From Rhodococcus sp. KRD197 (GTDB taxonomy: Bacteria > Actinomycetota > Actinomycetes > Mycobacteriales > Mycobacteriaceae): DNA of 64,000 nt. Position 1 is the first letter of the stretch, and the number at the start of each line of letters is the position of its first letter. The stretch covers positions 525,641-589,640 of the forward strand of contig NZ_JABFAO010000004.1 of the NCBI RefSeq assembly GCF_017168235.1, given 5' to 3'. The notes beneath the pieces are model-generated. The model was not told the DNA's origin. It made no database searches and was given only the letters and a program-made list of their open reading frames with translations. This document shows, in pieces, positions 54,848-63,098 of the stretch. Position numbers and translations under genes: made by a program.

Positions 54848-55229
54848 GTTGTATGACTACCCGAGCCCGAGGAGGATCAATCCTCCTTGCCTGCACACCG
54901 GTGTGTCGCGAGTCATGCGCGGAAGGTGCGGTGTGTTCTCCCGCTTCTGGTTTCCTGCCCTGTTGCAGTGGGTATCGGACCGTGCGGCGCGGACTTGCTG
55001 CGAATCTAGCCTCGGACAACAGTTTCGATGTCATCCACAACCACAACCAAAGTCTGCACTATCTGCCGGTCGTCTCGGTCATATCGCGGGTGGGACCGCG
55101 TCGCCACCTCAGCGCCGCAGACGCTCGACTTCTGCAGGGCTGAACGACGTTCACGGTTGCTCGCCACCCGTGGTGGGTTTATATCGCCCCCGCCCGGGGC
55201 AACCTCAGCTATCGACTACGGAGGATCCT
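54848..55229. other. 382-bp divergent intergenic region, no convincing gene
   Basis: The region separates the HDO gene from the methyltransferase gene. The only forward frame with content (from 55028) encodes 72 Arg/Ser-rich residues with scattered Cys and looks non-coding. I see no tRNA, hairpin or clear operator. Confidence 0.5.
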
Positions 55230-55907
55230 GTGACCACTGCTGGTGAACGTACATACCCGTCTATCTTCGTCGAAGCCGGAGTGTACGCACCGCAGGAGGA
55301 TTCGTTCTTGCTGTGCAACGAGATTGCGCGGCGCAGCTCGGTCTCGGGGGCACGAGTACTCGATATGTGCACCGGTAGCGGAATCGCGGCGATCGAAGCG
55401 GCGCGAAACGGTGCGCGAGAAGTGTTCGCATACGATATCTCCGAGCGCGCCGTGGCCTGCGCTGGTGCCAACGCAGTCACCAATGGTGTGGATGTCGATG
55501 TACGTGTGGGAACGTTGCGCGACGCGGTCGACGAAGGCCCGTTCGACGTGATCGTGTCCAATCCGCCCTACGTTCCGTCTCCGCACGACCCGTCCGGAGC
55601 GGGTTTGCATCGCGCCTGGGACGCAGGCGACCGTGGCCGCATAGTGTTGGATCTGCTGTGCAGCAGCGCATTCGAGCTTCTCGCGCGCGGGGGTGTGCTG
55701 CTGATGGTGCAGTCGGAATTCTCGGACACGGAAGAGTCGCTCCGGCAGCTACGCCTGAGCGGTCTGCGAGCCGGTGTGGTGCGAAGGCAGACCATAGAGT
55801 TCGGGCCCGTCATGCACCAGCGTTCGTCGTGGCTCGAAGCGACGGGAAAGCTCGAAATCGGTTGTCGACGAGAAGAATTGGTAATCATCGAGGGACATCT
55901 TCGATAG
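55230..55907 (+). CDS. HemK2/MTQ2-like class I SAM methyltransferase
   Basis: 225 residues from the GTG at 55230, with GGAGGATCCT just upstream. Motif I is LDMCTGSGIAAIEA near residue 48, and the NPPY motif (VSNPPYVPSPHDP) near residue 110 marks methylation of a planar amide or amine, as in glutamine N5-methyltransferases of release factors. The short form without an N-terminal domain resembles HemK2. A longer frame upstream is not similar to the family. The target may be a small molecule, since the divergent HDO enzyme is a tailoring type. Confidence 0.85.
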   Translation: MTTAGERTYPSIFVEAGVYAPQEDSFLLCNEIARRSSVSGARVLDMCTGSGIAAIEAARNGAREVFAYDISERAVACAGANAVTNGVDVDVRVGTLRDAVDEGPFDVIVSNPPYVPSPHDPSGAGLHRAWDAGDRGRIVLDLLCSSAFELLARGGVLLMVQSEFSDTEESLRQLRLSGLRAGVVRRQTIEFGPVMHQRSSWLEATGKLEIGCRREELVIIEGHLR

Positions 55908-55911
55908 TTCG

Positions 55912-57102
55912 CTACAAGAGTGCATTCGGGTCGATCACGTCGACTTCGTAGCCGTCTTCGCGAAGCCGGAACAGGCTCTCGTTCAACAGTCCGCGCGCGG
56001 CTTCGTCCACTTCGCGTACATGCCGGAAGTCCACTTCGATCATTCGTCGACCGGGGAAGCCTTCGGTGAACCGAGTGACTACGGTTTCTGCACCGGCGAA
56101 ACGGAGGTCGCCCTGCAATTCCACTCGGCACGACTCTTCGCGATCGTGCACCGCCCTTATCGCGGACTGGCCGGTGGAGGACACGTGCATCATGTGCAGT
56201 TCCAGATCCCGCGACAGACGCTCGAACACAGCGACACCGCGCACGCTGTTGCCGTGTTCGTTCAATCGTGGTGACACCACGGCCACCCCTACCTGACCGG
56301 GAAGAACGCCGATGATCGCGCCCGCCACCCCGCTCTTGGCCGGAATTCCCACTGTGAAGATCCAACTGCCGGAGCCGTCGTACATTCCGCAAGTGGCCAT
56401 CGTTGCGAGTACGCGCCGATCAGTGGCGGCGTCGAGCAGTCGTTCTCCTGTGCTGGGAGAGATTCCGCCGTTGGCCATCACCGACGCGATGGTCGCGAGA
56501 TCGCGGCAACTGACCGAGATGGAGCATTGTCCGGCGTAGCCCTCGACGACATCTGCGGGTTCGGCGCCGAGTACCCCGACCGCCTTCAACAGGTGCGCTA
56601 TACCGGTATTGCGATCGTCGGCCGCGAGCTCGGCTTCGTGAACTGCCCTGTCAACCGACAGTTCACGCCCCGCCAGCGCACTGTGCAGTGCGCGAATGCG
56701 TTCGACACGATGCTCGACCGAATCCGCCTTCACCATCGCGTGCACGGCGAGCGCGCCGGCGTTGATCAATGCATTGCGCGGGCGCCCCGTCTCCGGCTCC
56801 AACGAGATCTCGTTGAACGAGTCACCGGAGGGCTCGGTGTCGACCACACGCAGCATCGCTTCGATGCCGTTGTCGTCGAGGGCAAGTGCGTAGGTGAGCG
56901 TCTTGGAGATGGACTGGATGGAGAACAGATCGTCGACGTCGCCGGCGGTGTAGATCGACCCGCCGACAGTCGACAGAGCAACACCGAAGAAATCGGGATC
57001 GGCTTTGGCGAGCTCGCTGTTGCCCTCGGGAATGGTCCCGCCGTCGAGATCGCGGCACTCGAGCAGGATTCGTTCCAGATACTCGGGTATCGGTGACTTC
57101 AC
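55912..57102 (-). CDS. glsA: Glutaminase A with C-terminal STAS domain
   Basis: 396 residues. The glutaminase domain (1-305) hydrolyses glutamine to glutamate and ammonia through a beta-lactamase-like Ser-Lys pair, here SIQSISKTL near residue 65; NAGALAVHAMVK and SGVAGAIIGVLPGQVG are conserved. Residues 315-396 form a STAS domain (FTEGFPGRRMIEVDFRHV), a fusion known in actinobacterial glutaminases that may regulate activity. It starts with a GTG that overlaps the stop of the small membrane protein. Confidence 0.93.
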   Translation of the reverse strand: MKSPIPEYLERILLECRDLDGGTIPEGNSELAKADPDFFGVALSTVGGSIYTAGDVDDLFSIQSISKTLTYALALDDNGIEAMLRVVDTEPSGDSFNEISLEPETGRPRNALINAGALAVHAMVKADSVEHRVERIRALHSALAGRELSVDRAVHEAELAADDRNTGIAHLLKAVGVLGAEPADVVEGYAGQCSISVSCRDLATIASVMANGGISPSTGERLLDAATDRRVLATMATCGMYDGSGSWIFTVGIPAKSGVAGAIIGVLPGQVGVAVVSPRLNEHGNSVRGVAVFERLSRDLELHMMHVSSTGQSAIRAVHDREESCRVELQGDLRFAGAETVVTRFTEGFPGRRMIEVDFRHVREVDEAARGLLNESLFRLREDGYEVDVIDPNALL

Positions 57103-57395
57103 GATGTGGGACTACCCCCGACGCGGATCGTGCGTAGGCATCGAGCTGCGACCACGAGAAGTGCCACCGTCAGAGTCACCGTGACCGCGTCGCGAACGGA
57201 AAGGGCAATTGCTGCGGTGGCAAACAGCGCGATTGCGCCGAGCACATCGAGCAGCAACCGAACCAGGGGCTCATCCAGAAGAATCGGCATTGCGGCCGGC
57301 AACGTGTGTGAGCGTGGACGTGCCGCGTGGTCGACGGCCCCGGTGGTGGTCATAGTTGTCCGCGCCGGGGGGTGCACGGTGCAGCTCGAATTCAT
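57099..57395 (-). CDS. Small membrane protein upstream of glsA
   Basis: 98 residues with two hydrophobic segments (LLDVLGAIALFATAAIAL and VTVTLTVALLVVAARCL). The ATG at 57395 has GAGGAG eleven bases upstream; an ATG at 57353 would give 84 residues. Its TGA overlaps the glsA GTG, so the two are translationally coupled. No family recognised. Confidence 0.55.
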   Translation of the reverse strand: MNSSCTVHPPARTTMTTTGAVDHAARPRSHTLPAAMPILLDEPLVRLLLDVLGAIALFATAAIALSVRDAVTVTLTVALLVVAARCLRTIRVGGSPTS

Positions 57396-57511
57396 GATCG
57401 GAAGAACTCCTCAGGTCGTTGCTACCGCGAATACCCCTGTTTCGCCGTGATCAACCTGAAACGCGTTTGTTTTTCGACGCCCGAGCTGTGAGGTCCGTCA
57501 TGCGGGATGGT

Positions 57512-58534
57512 CTAGTCCGGTGGGTGCACTTCGGCGATATCGGCGACATGGGCGTCGAGGTTCACACGCACTCGCCCCGACCTCGGCGGAGACCCGATTC
57601 CGAAAGCGCGTACGACCGCGGCGACGGACGCCCCGCCCAGCGCGACATCGCTGCCGAGTTGAGGCCACGTCGAGAGGGTGGTGCCGATTTCCGGTAGCGA
57701 AGCCAGCATGCGGACGGTCAGTTTCCGCGGGTCCAGAATGCGCGCGGCCAGCGGCGCTTTTTCCGCATTGGTGAGCCCTACCAGGGCGGACGCGTCGACG
57801 TCGCCGAGCAGTCCGTGCAGCAACGGCCGGTCCGGTTCGAGATCGAATCGCTCGACGTCGAGAATGCCGCCATCGCTCGTTTCCATCACCACCGGGATTC
57901 CGCGTCGACGAGCATGCTCACGCAGAACGAGCTTCGCATCGAGTGAATCGCATTCGTCGACCACGATGTCGAGGCCGTCCATGAACGAATCCACTGTGGT
58001 CTCGGTCAACCCTTGTGGAAATGTCAGGACGGACAAGTAGGGATCCACCTCGGCGATGCGGCGCGCTGCGACGACCGACTTGTTGACACCGAGATCGAAC
58101 ACCGTGGCCGGGACACGGTTGAGGTTGGACAGGTCGAGTTCGTCGAAATCCGCCAGGCGGAGCTCGCCGCACAGGCCTTCGATCGCGAGTGTGTGAGCAA
58201 CGGCATGTCCGACACTGAGTCCGACAACTCCGACAGTCAGGTCGGCCATACGTGCCTGCTCGTCGGCGGTGATCTTGTTTCGATTGCGGTCCAGCCGCAG
58301 GCGGCGGTAACCGAGCGGCCCGAGCACACGCACGAGAGCTCCGCGCCACGGGTAGTGGATCCAGCGAGGGTCCTCCTCCAACACATCCGCTTGCGGTATC
58401 GGCAGCAGCTCACGCAATGAATCCAGTTGGGTTGCCGTGGTATCCAGAATCCGAATGCCGGCGATTGCGGCCAGGTCGTCGATCCTCGTCTTGTCGACAC
58501 TGCTGACTGCATTCAACACCTGATGCTCCGCCAC
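57512..58534 (-). CDS. Rv1355c-like ThiF-family protein without nitroreductase half
   Basis: 340 residues. A ThiF/MoeB/E1-type Rossmann domain (about 85-240) has VGVVGLSVGHAVAHTLAIEG in place of the usual GxGGxGS loop, then LRLADFDELDLSNLNR, the adenylation motif region, and DECDSLDAKL. The N-terminal 80 residues match the mycobacterial Rv1355c pattern. Rv1355c itself is about twice as long, with a nitroreductase-type half at the C-terminus; this copy stops after the ThiF part. It may adenylate a carboxylate or peptide end. It is divergent from the GNAT-like gene. Confidence 0.75.
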   Translation of the reverse strand: MAEHQVLNAVSSVDKTRIDDLAAIAGIRILDTTATQLDSLRELLPIPQADVLEEDPRWIHYPWRGALVRVLGPLGYRRLRLDRNRNKITADEQARMADLTVGVVGLSVGHAVAHTLAIEGLCGELRLADFDELDLSNLNRVPATVFDLGVNKSVVAARRIAEVDPYLSVLTFPQGLTETTVDSFMDGLDIVVDECDSLDAKLVLREHARRRGIPVVMETSDGGILDVERFDLEPDRPLLHGLLGDVDASALVGLTNAEKAPLAARILDPRKLTVRMLASLPEIGTTLSTWPQLGSDVALGGASVAAVVRAFGIGSPPRSGRVRVNLDAHVADIAEVHPPD

Positions 58535-58783
58535 GCCGCCCTCGTTCCCGTGAGTTCATCGATCACCGGTGCGGTTTCCGGCGACTACTTACTGCGCTGC
58601 GGTCAAAGTATCCGACGGTTGGCGTCCGCGAAGGTGTTGACGCACCGAGTGCAGGAAGAAACGGCAAGAATGGACCAGGCTGCCGTTCGGCAGAAGGATC
58701 GTCGGCTGCAATCTACTCGAGTCGGCAGTTGTTTCGTTGGGTTCCGACCGGAATCTTCGACTTTCTATGTCAAGGAGTGCTCG

Positions 58784-59593
58784 ATGCCCGCACACACCCC
58801 TCAAACCGTTGTCGCCGAATCCGTTGTCGCCGGGACCGGCCGATATCAGAGCAGAGAAGCACGCGCGGTGCGTGGCAGATACGCCGTGCGCCGGGGCTAT
58901 CTCGGCTCCTCGTTCGGTCCGAGTTCGAGTTGGAGCGTCGACGGCGCGATGTCCCTCATCGTGGCAACACCCGCCGCCGCCCCTGACCTGTGGTCGCGGT
59001 ACGTCGACGGCGCCTGGGAGTCCTACTCTCGACACGGTGTGACGGTCGCGCTGGATATGGACGAGGTTGCCTCCGGGGCGACGACAACCCTGTTCTACGT
59101 CGTGCAGGATCGCGACGGTCACATGCTCGGCGGGGTTCGCGCCCAGGGTCCGTACACCTTCATCGAGCAGTCGCACGTGTTGACCGAATGGCAGAATTCA
59201 CCCGGCCTCGACGCTGTCACGGCGGGGCTTCGAGCGAGACTGCCCTACGGGATAGTCGAGATGAAGAGCGCCTGGGTCGGCACCGGCGGCCCCGCCCGGG
59301 CCGTCTCGTCGATGTTGGCCCGCACCGCGTTGCCGACTCTGAATCTGACCGGCAGCAGGTATCTGCTCGCGAGCGCAGCCGATCATGTCCTGCGGCAATG
59401 GGAGTCCTCAGGTGGACGGATCGACGTGAAGGTGCCTGCCGCCGCCTATCCGAGTGCCGAGTACCGCACGAGAATGATGTGGTGGGATCGCGAGAGCATC
59501 GGTCGGGAGGCGCAGCCAGCCGTGTGGGAAGCGATGACTACACACGCTCGCGAACTGACCGGCCACGAATTCACTTCGGCCGCCGTTGCGTGA
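58784..59593 (+). CDS. Uncharacterised protein, possible GNAT/acyl-homoserine-lactone-synthase fold
   Basis: 269 residues. The central part (about 95-230) reads FYVVQDRDGHMLGGVRAQGPY, then VEMKSAWVGTG and ASAADHVLRQWESSGG. Its order of strands and the GGxRxxGPY step resemble autoinducer synthases and N-acyl amino acid synthases of the GNAT fold, but there is no recognisable acetyl-CoA loop and the similarity is judged by eye. The ATG at 58784 has AAGGAG nine bases upstream. It is divergent from the ThiF-like gene and convergent with a diguanylate cyclase. Confidence 0.6.
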   Translation: MPAHTPQTVVAESVVAGTGRYQSREARAVRGRYAVRRGYLGSSFGPSSSWSVDGAMSLIVATPAAAPDLWSRYVDGAWESYSRHGVTVALDMDEVASGATTTLFYVVQDRDGHMLGGVRAQGPYTFIEQSHVLTEWQNSPGLDAVTAGLRARLPYGIVEMKSAWVGTGGPARAVSSMLARTALPTLNLTGSRYLLASAADHVLRQWESSGGRIDVKVPAAAYPSAEYRTRMMWWDRESIGREAQPAVWEAMTTHARELTGHEFTSAAVA

Positions 59594-59603
59594 ACGTGCG
59601 CTG

Positions 59604-60812
59604 TTACAGCGCTGTGCGCCGGGCCTGTTCGGACGGGCGGTGCCGATGATCGGCGCCGCGCGGAGCCCAGGTGACCAGGATGGTGCCAGCATGTGACGCG
59701 CGGTCACGTCCGTTGGCTTTCGCGTCGTAGAGAGCTTTGTCGGCAGCATGCATGATGGTGTCGATGACATGTTCGACGTGTGGATGGTCGACGTGCTCGA
59801 CATTCAAGTTTTCGGAGCTTCCGGAACTGCCGAAGTCGCCGAAAGTGAGGCGAGGATCGAGCGGTCCCCGGACGTCGACGGTGACCGAACCGACACTGAC
59901 GGTGACATCGCAGTCACGTCGGACCTGTTCGAGTATCGCTGTATCGAGCGGGTTTTTCGGCGTCCCCTCGGTGAGAACGAGAAACTCTTCGCCGCCGATT
60001 CGGGAGACGATGGAGCCTACCGAACCCAGTTCGTCGGTCGCATGACCTAGCGCTTCGGCGATGGTCACCAGGACGCGGTCACCTGCCGCATGTCCCAGAC
60101 TGTCGTTGACGATTTTGAAATGATCGATGTCGACCACGAACGCGCAGATCTGGCCCCGGCGGTCTCGTGTCTTCTCCAGGAGCGCCTCCACCTGGGAGAG
60201 CATTCCGCGGCGATTGAGCAACCTGGTCAATGGGTCGGTGTTGGCAAGGATGTTGAGTCGTCCGTTGACGGCGAGCAGCGAACGGCGCAGTGCGCCGATC
60301 AAGATCACGGGGACGAGCACCGTGGTGGCTGCCGCACCGACTGCCACGAAGGTGATCGCCAAACCCGAGGACGACAGGGTGATGACCGAGAGCCATGTTG
60401 CCAACGCGACCGAGGCGGTGGTGAGTGCCGCGGTGACTCGTAGGGCGGATCCGGAGGCCGCAATGGCAGGAACGACGGCGAGCATCGAACTGACAGCACG
60501 CGTTCCTGCAGGATCGGCGATGAGATAGGCCGATAGAGCCACACCGAACATTCCGCCCGCACCGAGAACCGCGAATTGCACGTCGTTCAGTCGGCCCACC
60601 TTGATGGCGACCAGAACGGTGGCTGCGGTGAACGTCACGATCGCGGTGAGTGCCGGAAAAGCGCCGGGGCGCAGGAACGATGGGGACAGCAATGCGATGG
60701 CCAGTAGCGGAAGCGCCCCTGACGCACTCACGATGACCATCGCGGTACGGGTATCGAAGCGCGAGAAGAAGCGATGCGGTTCTGCACTGGTGTTGCGCAG
60801 GATCGCGCTCAT
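59604..60812 (-). CDS. Membrane diguanylate cyclase (GGDEF domain)
   Basis: 402 residues. Six membrane helices (25-195) are followed by a GGDEF domain (215-365) with FVVDIDHFKIVNDSLGHAAG and the active-site motif IGGEEF, an accepted variant that is catalytically competent. No EAL domain. It makes cyclic di-GMP from GTP. In Mycobacterium tuberculosis the Rv1355c gene also lies next to a cyclic di-GMP enzyme gene (Rv1354c), so the neighbourhood is partly conserved. Confidence 0.9.
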   Translation of the reverse strand: MSAILRNTSAEPHRFFSRFDTRTAMVIVSASGALPLLAIALLSPSFLRPGAFPALTAIVTFTAATVLVAIKVGRLNDVQFAVLGAGGMFGVALSAYLIADPAGTRAVSSMLAVVPAIAASGSALRVTAALTTASVALATWLSVITLSSSGLAITFVAVGAAATTVLVPVILIGALRRSLLAVNGRLNILANTDPLTRLLNRRGMLSQVEALLEKTRDRRGQICAFVVDIDHFKIVNDSLGHAAGDRVLVTIAEALGHATDELGSVGSIVSRIGGEEFLVLTEGTPKNPLDTAILEQVRRDCDVTVSVGSVTVDVRGPLDPRLTFGDFGSSGSSENLNVEHVDHPHVEHVIDTIMHAADKALYDAKANGRDRASHAGTILVTWAPRGADHRHRPSEQARRTAL

Positions 60813-60987
60813 ATGTCGGTGGCCTCGGGTCGCGGACGGTTGTCGACGTCAGCATAGCCACGTTTCGGCTCACGGCATCGCGGACGTGCCACTGCTGTTG
60901 CTGACGCCTCGGCACGCCCCCTCGCCGAGATCGAAGTTGTGCACCATTCCGCTGCAATTTCGAGACGCAACCTCGATCTCGGCGAAG

Positions 60988-61761
60988 ATGGGGGGCGTGG
61001 CGGGAAATACGAGGAACGCGGGGCAGTCGGTAGCGAGCCGATTGCTCGCCATCCTTGCGGTATTCGACGAGCAGCATTCGTCGCTGACGCTGACCGAGCT
61101 CTCCGCCGGTTCCGGTCTCGCGGCGGCGACCACCCATCGGCTGGTGCGCGAACTCGTCGAATGGGGCGCGTTGGTGCGTACAGACTCGGGGGCCTACGTC
61201 GTCGGACGGCGTCTGTGGAAGCTGGGAATGCTGGCGTCCGATCAATCCGACCTACGCGATATCGCATCACCGTTTCTGCACGACATCTACGGTGCGACGA
61301 AGGCCACGGTTCACCTGGCCATCAGGGAGGGCGACGAGGTGCTCTATCTGGACCGACTCGCCGGACACGCTTCGGTGCCGGCGGTCAGTCGCGTCGGGTC
61401 GCGCCTGCCGCTGCATGCCACCGGGGTCGGCAAGGTCCTGCTGGCGTTCGCGCCGGCGGAAGTGCAATCGCGCGTCATGGGTTCGCTGACGCGGATCACC
61501 CCGTACACCGTCACCAGTCCCGGCCAGCTGGGCCGTGAGCTCGCCCGTGTCCAGCGCGACGGGTATGCGCAGACTGTCGAGGAGATGACACTCGGGGCGT
61601 GCTCGGTCGCGGTGCCGGTACGCCGCGGTGACGGCGAGGTGGCCGCCGCAGTGGGAGTCGTCGTGCCTCGGTTGGGTCGTGAGCGAGTCGCATTGATCGC
61701 CTCGCTGCAGGTTGCCGCGCGCGGCATCGGACGCAGTTTGCGGGAGACTTCCGCTCAGTGA
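60988..61761 (+). CDS. pobR: IclR family regulator, likely PobR
   Basis: 257 residues. The N-terminal winged helix (residues 15-75) contains LTELSAGSGLAAATTHRLVR, and the effector domain (90-255) shows LHATGVGKVLLAFAP and GACSVAVPV, standard for IclR. It lies 46 bp upstream of pobA in the same direction. IclR-type PobR proteins activate pobA in response to 4-hydroxybenzoate in several bacteria, so this assignment is well supported by context but not proven. Confidence 0.87.
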   Translation: MGGVAGNTRNAGQSVASRLLAILAVFDEQHSSLTLTELSAGSGLAAATTHRLVRELVEWGALVRTDSGAYVVGRRLWKLGMLASDQSDLRDIASPFLHDIYGATKATVHLAIREGDEVLYLDRLAGHASVPAVSRVGSRLPLHATGVGKVLLAFAPAEVQSRVMGSLTRITPYTVTSPGQLGRELARVQRDGYAQTVEEMTLGACSVAVPVRRGDGEVAAAVGVVVPRLGRERVALIASLQVAARGIGRSLRETSAQ

Positions 61762-61807
61762 AAGTGAATGCTGGTAGTGGTGGCGGTCACGATGTGTACT
61801 TCTCGGC

Positions 61808-62983
61808 ATGCGTACCGAAGTCGCCATCATCGGAGCCGGCCCTGCCGGCCTCCTTCTGTCCCACCTGCTGGCCGAGCAGGGCATCGATTCGATACTGATC
61901 GAGACCAGAAGCCAGCAGTACGTCCTGTCACGGATCCGCGCCGGCATCCTCGAGCACTCGACCGTCGAGTTGCTCGACGCCATCGGACTCGGGACGAGGC
62001 TGCACGCCGAGGGGCAGGAACATCGCGGTATCTACTTGCAGTGGCCGCAGGAACGTCACCACATCGACTTCGTCGATCTGGTGGGGCGCAGCGTGTGGGT
62101 GTATGGGCAGACCGAGGTCACCAAGGACCTCGTTTCCGCTCGCGAAAATGCAGGGCAAGCGATGTTCTACGAGGTATCCGATACGGCGTTGCACGATGTC
62201 GACACCGAAGCGCCCTACGTGACCTTCACCGATTCGTCGGGTGCGGCGGTACGTATCGACGCGGCGGTCATCGCCGGCTGTGACGGGTCCTTCGGCCCCA
62301 GCCGGGCCGCGATGCCCGAGTCGGTGCGGCAGGCGTGGGAGCGCACCTACCCGTATTCCTGGCTCGGCGTCCTCGCGGATGTGGCGCCGTCGACGGACGA
62401 GCTCATCTACGCCTGGCACCCGGACGGCTTCGCCATGCATTCGATGCGTTCGCCGAAGGTGAGCAGGTTGTACTTGCAGGTGCCCAACGGCACCGACGTC
62501 GGAACCTGGTCCGATGACCGTATCTGGGACGCGTTGGCCGAGCGGCTCGGTCACGGTCAGGACGGCTGGAGTCTCGAACGCGGCCCGATCACGGACAAGA
62601 GCGTTCTCCCGATGCGCAGCTACGTGCAGACTCCGATGCGCCACGGACGACTGTTCCTTGCGGGCGACGCGGCGCACATCGTTCCGCCGACGGGAGCGAA
62701 AGGACTCAATCTCGCGGTCGCCGACGTAGCGCTGCTGGCGCCTGCGCTGACGGCGTTGCTGCGCAAGAACGACGAGCAGCTGGCGAACTCGTACAGTGAC
62801 GACGCCCTTCGCCGCGTATGGAGGTGCACTCACTTCTCCTGGTGGATGACGACGATGCTGCATACCAGCACCGACCCCTTCGACGCGCAACTGCAACTGT
62901 CGCAGCTGCGGTGGGTCGCGAGCAGTGAAGCCGGAGCGATGGGTCTGGCCGAGAATTACGCGGGTCTACCGATCGGTTTCTGA
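61808..62983 (+). CDS. pobA: 4-hydroxybenzoate 3-monooxygenase
   Basis: 391 residues, the usual length of p-hydroxybenzoate hydroxylase. It converts 4-hydroxybenzoate to protocatechuate with FAD, NAD(P)H and O2. Seen: VAIIGAGPAGLLLSHLLAEQ at the start, the substrate-side RIRAGILEHSTVELL block near residue 44, the AGCDGSFGPSR motif near residue 158, and GDAAHIVPPTGAKGLNLAV near residue 285. The pca genes for protocatechuate are not in this window. Confidence 0.96.
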   Translation: MRTEVAIIGAGPAGLLLSHLLAEQGIDSILIETRSQQYVLSRIRAGILEHSTVELLDAIGLGTRLHAEGQEHRGIYLQWPQERHHIDFVDLVGRSVWVYGQTEVTKDLVSARENAGQAMFYEVSDTALHDVDTEAPYVTFTDSSGAAVRIDAAVIAGCDGSFGPSRAAMPESVRQAWERTYPYSWLGVLADVAPSTDELIYAWHPDGFAMHSMRSPKVSRLYLQVPNGTDVGTWSDDRIWDALAERLGHGQDGWSLERGPITDKSVLPMRSYVQTPMRHGRLFLAGDAAHIVPPTGAKGLNLAVADVALLAPALTALLRKNDEQLANSYSDDALRRVWRCTHFSWWMTTMLHTSTDPFDAQLQLSQLRWVASSEAGAMGLAENYAGLPIGF

Positions 62984-63098
62984 CGCCCCGGCCTGGGCCT
63001 GTTCTTCCCTTGCGCTCGCGAGGCGGTATCTATAAATTCAAGTACCTGCTATTCTGGGTAACAGAAAAGATCATCGTCGCCAGAGGGAAGAAGGCACC

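Noticed and set aside
55028-55246. Possible 72-residue Cys-containing small protein before the methyltransferase
   Set aside because: Three of the Cys lie in a CTIC...C layout but no complete zinc or CDGSH motif exists, there is no ribosome site, and it overlaps the start of the methyltransferase in another frame.
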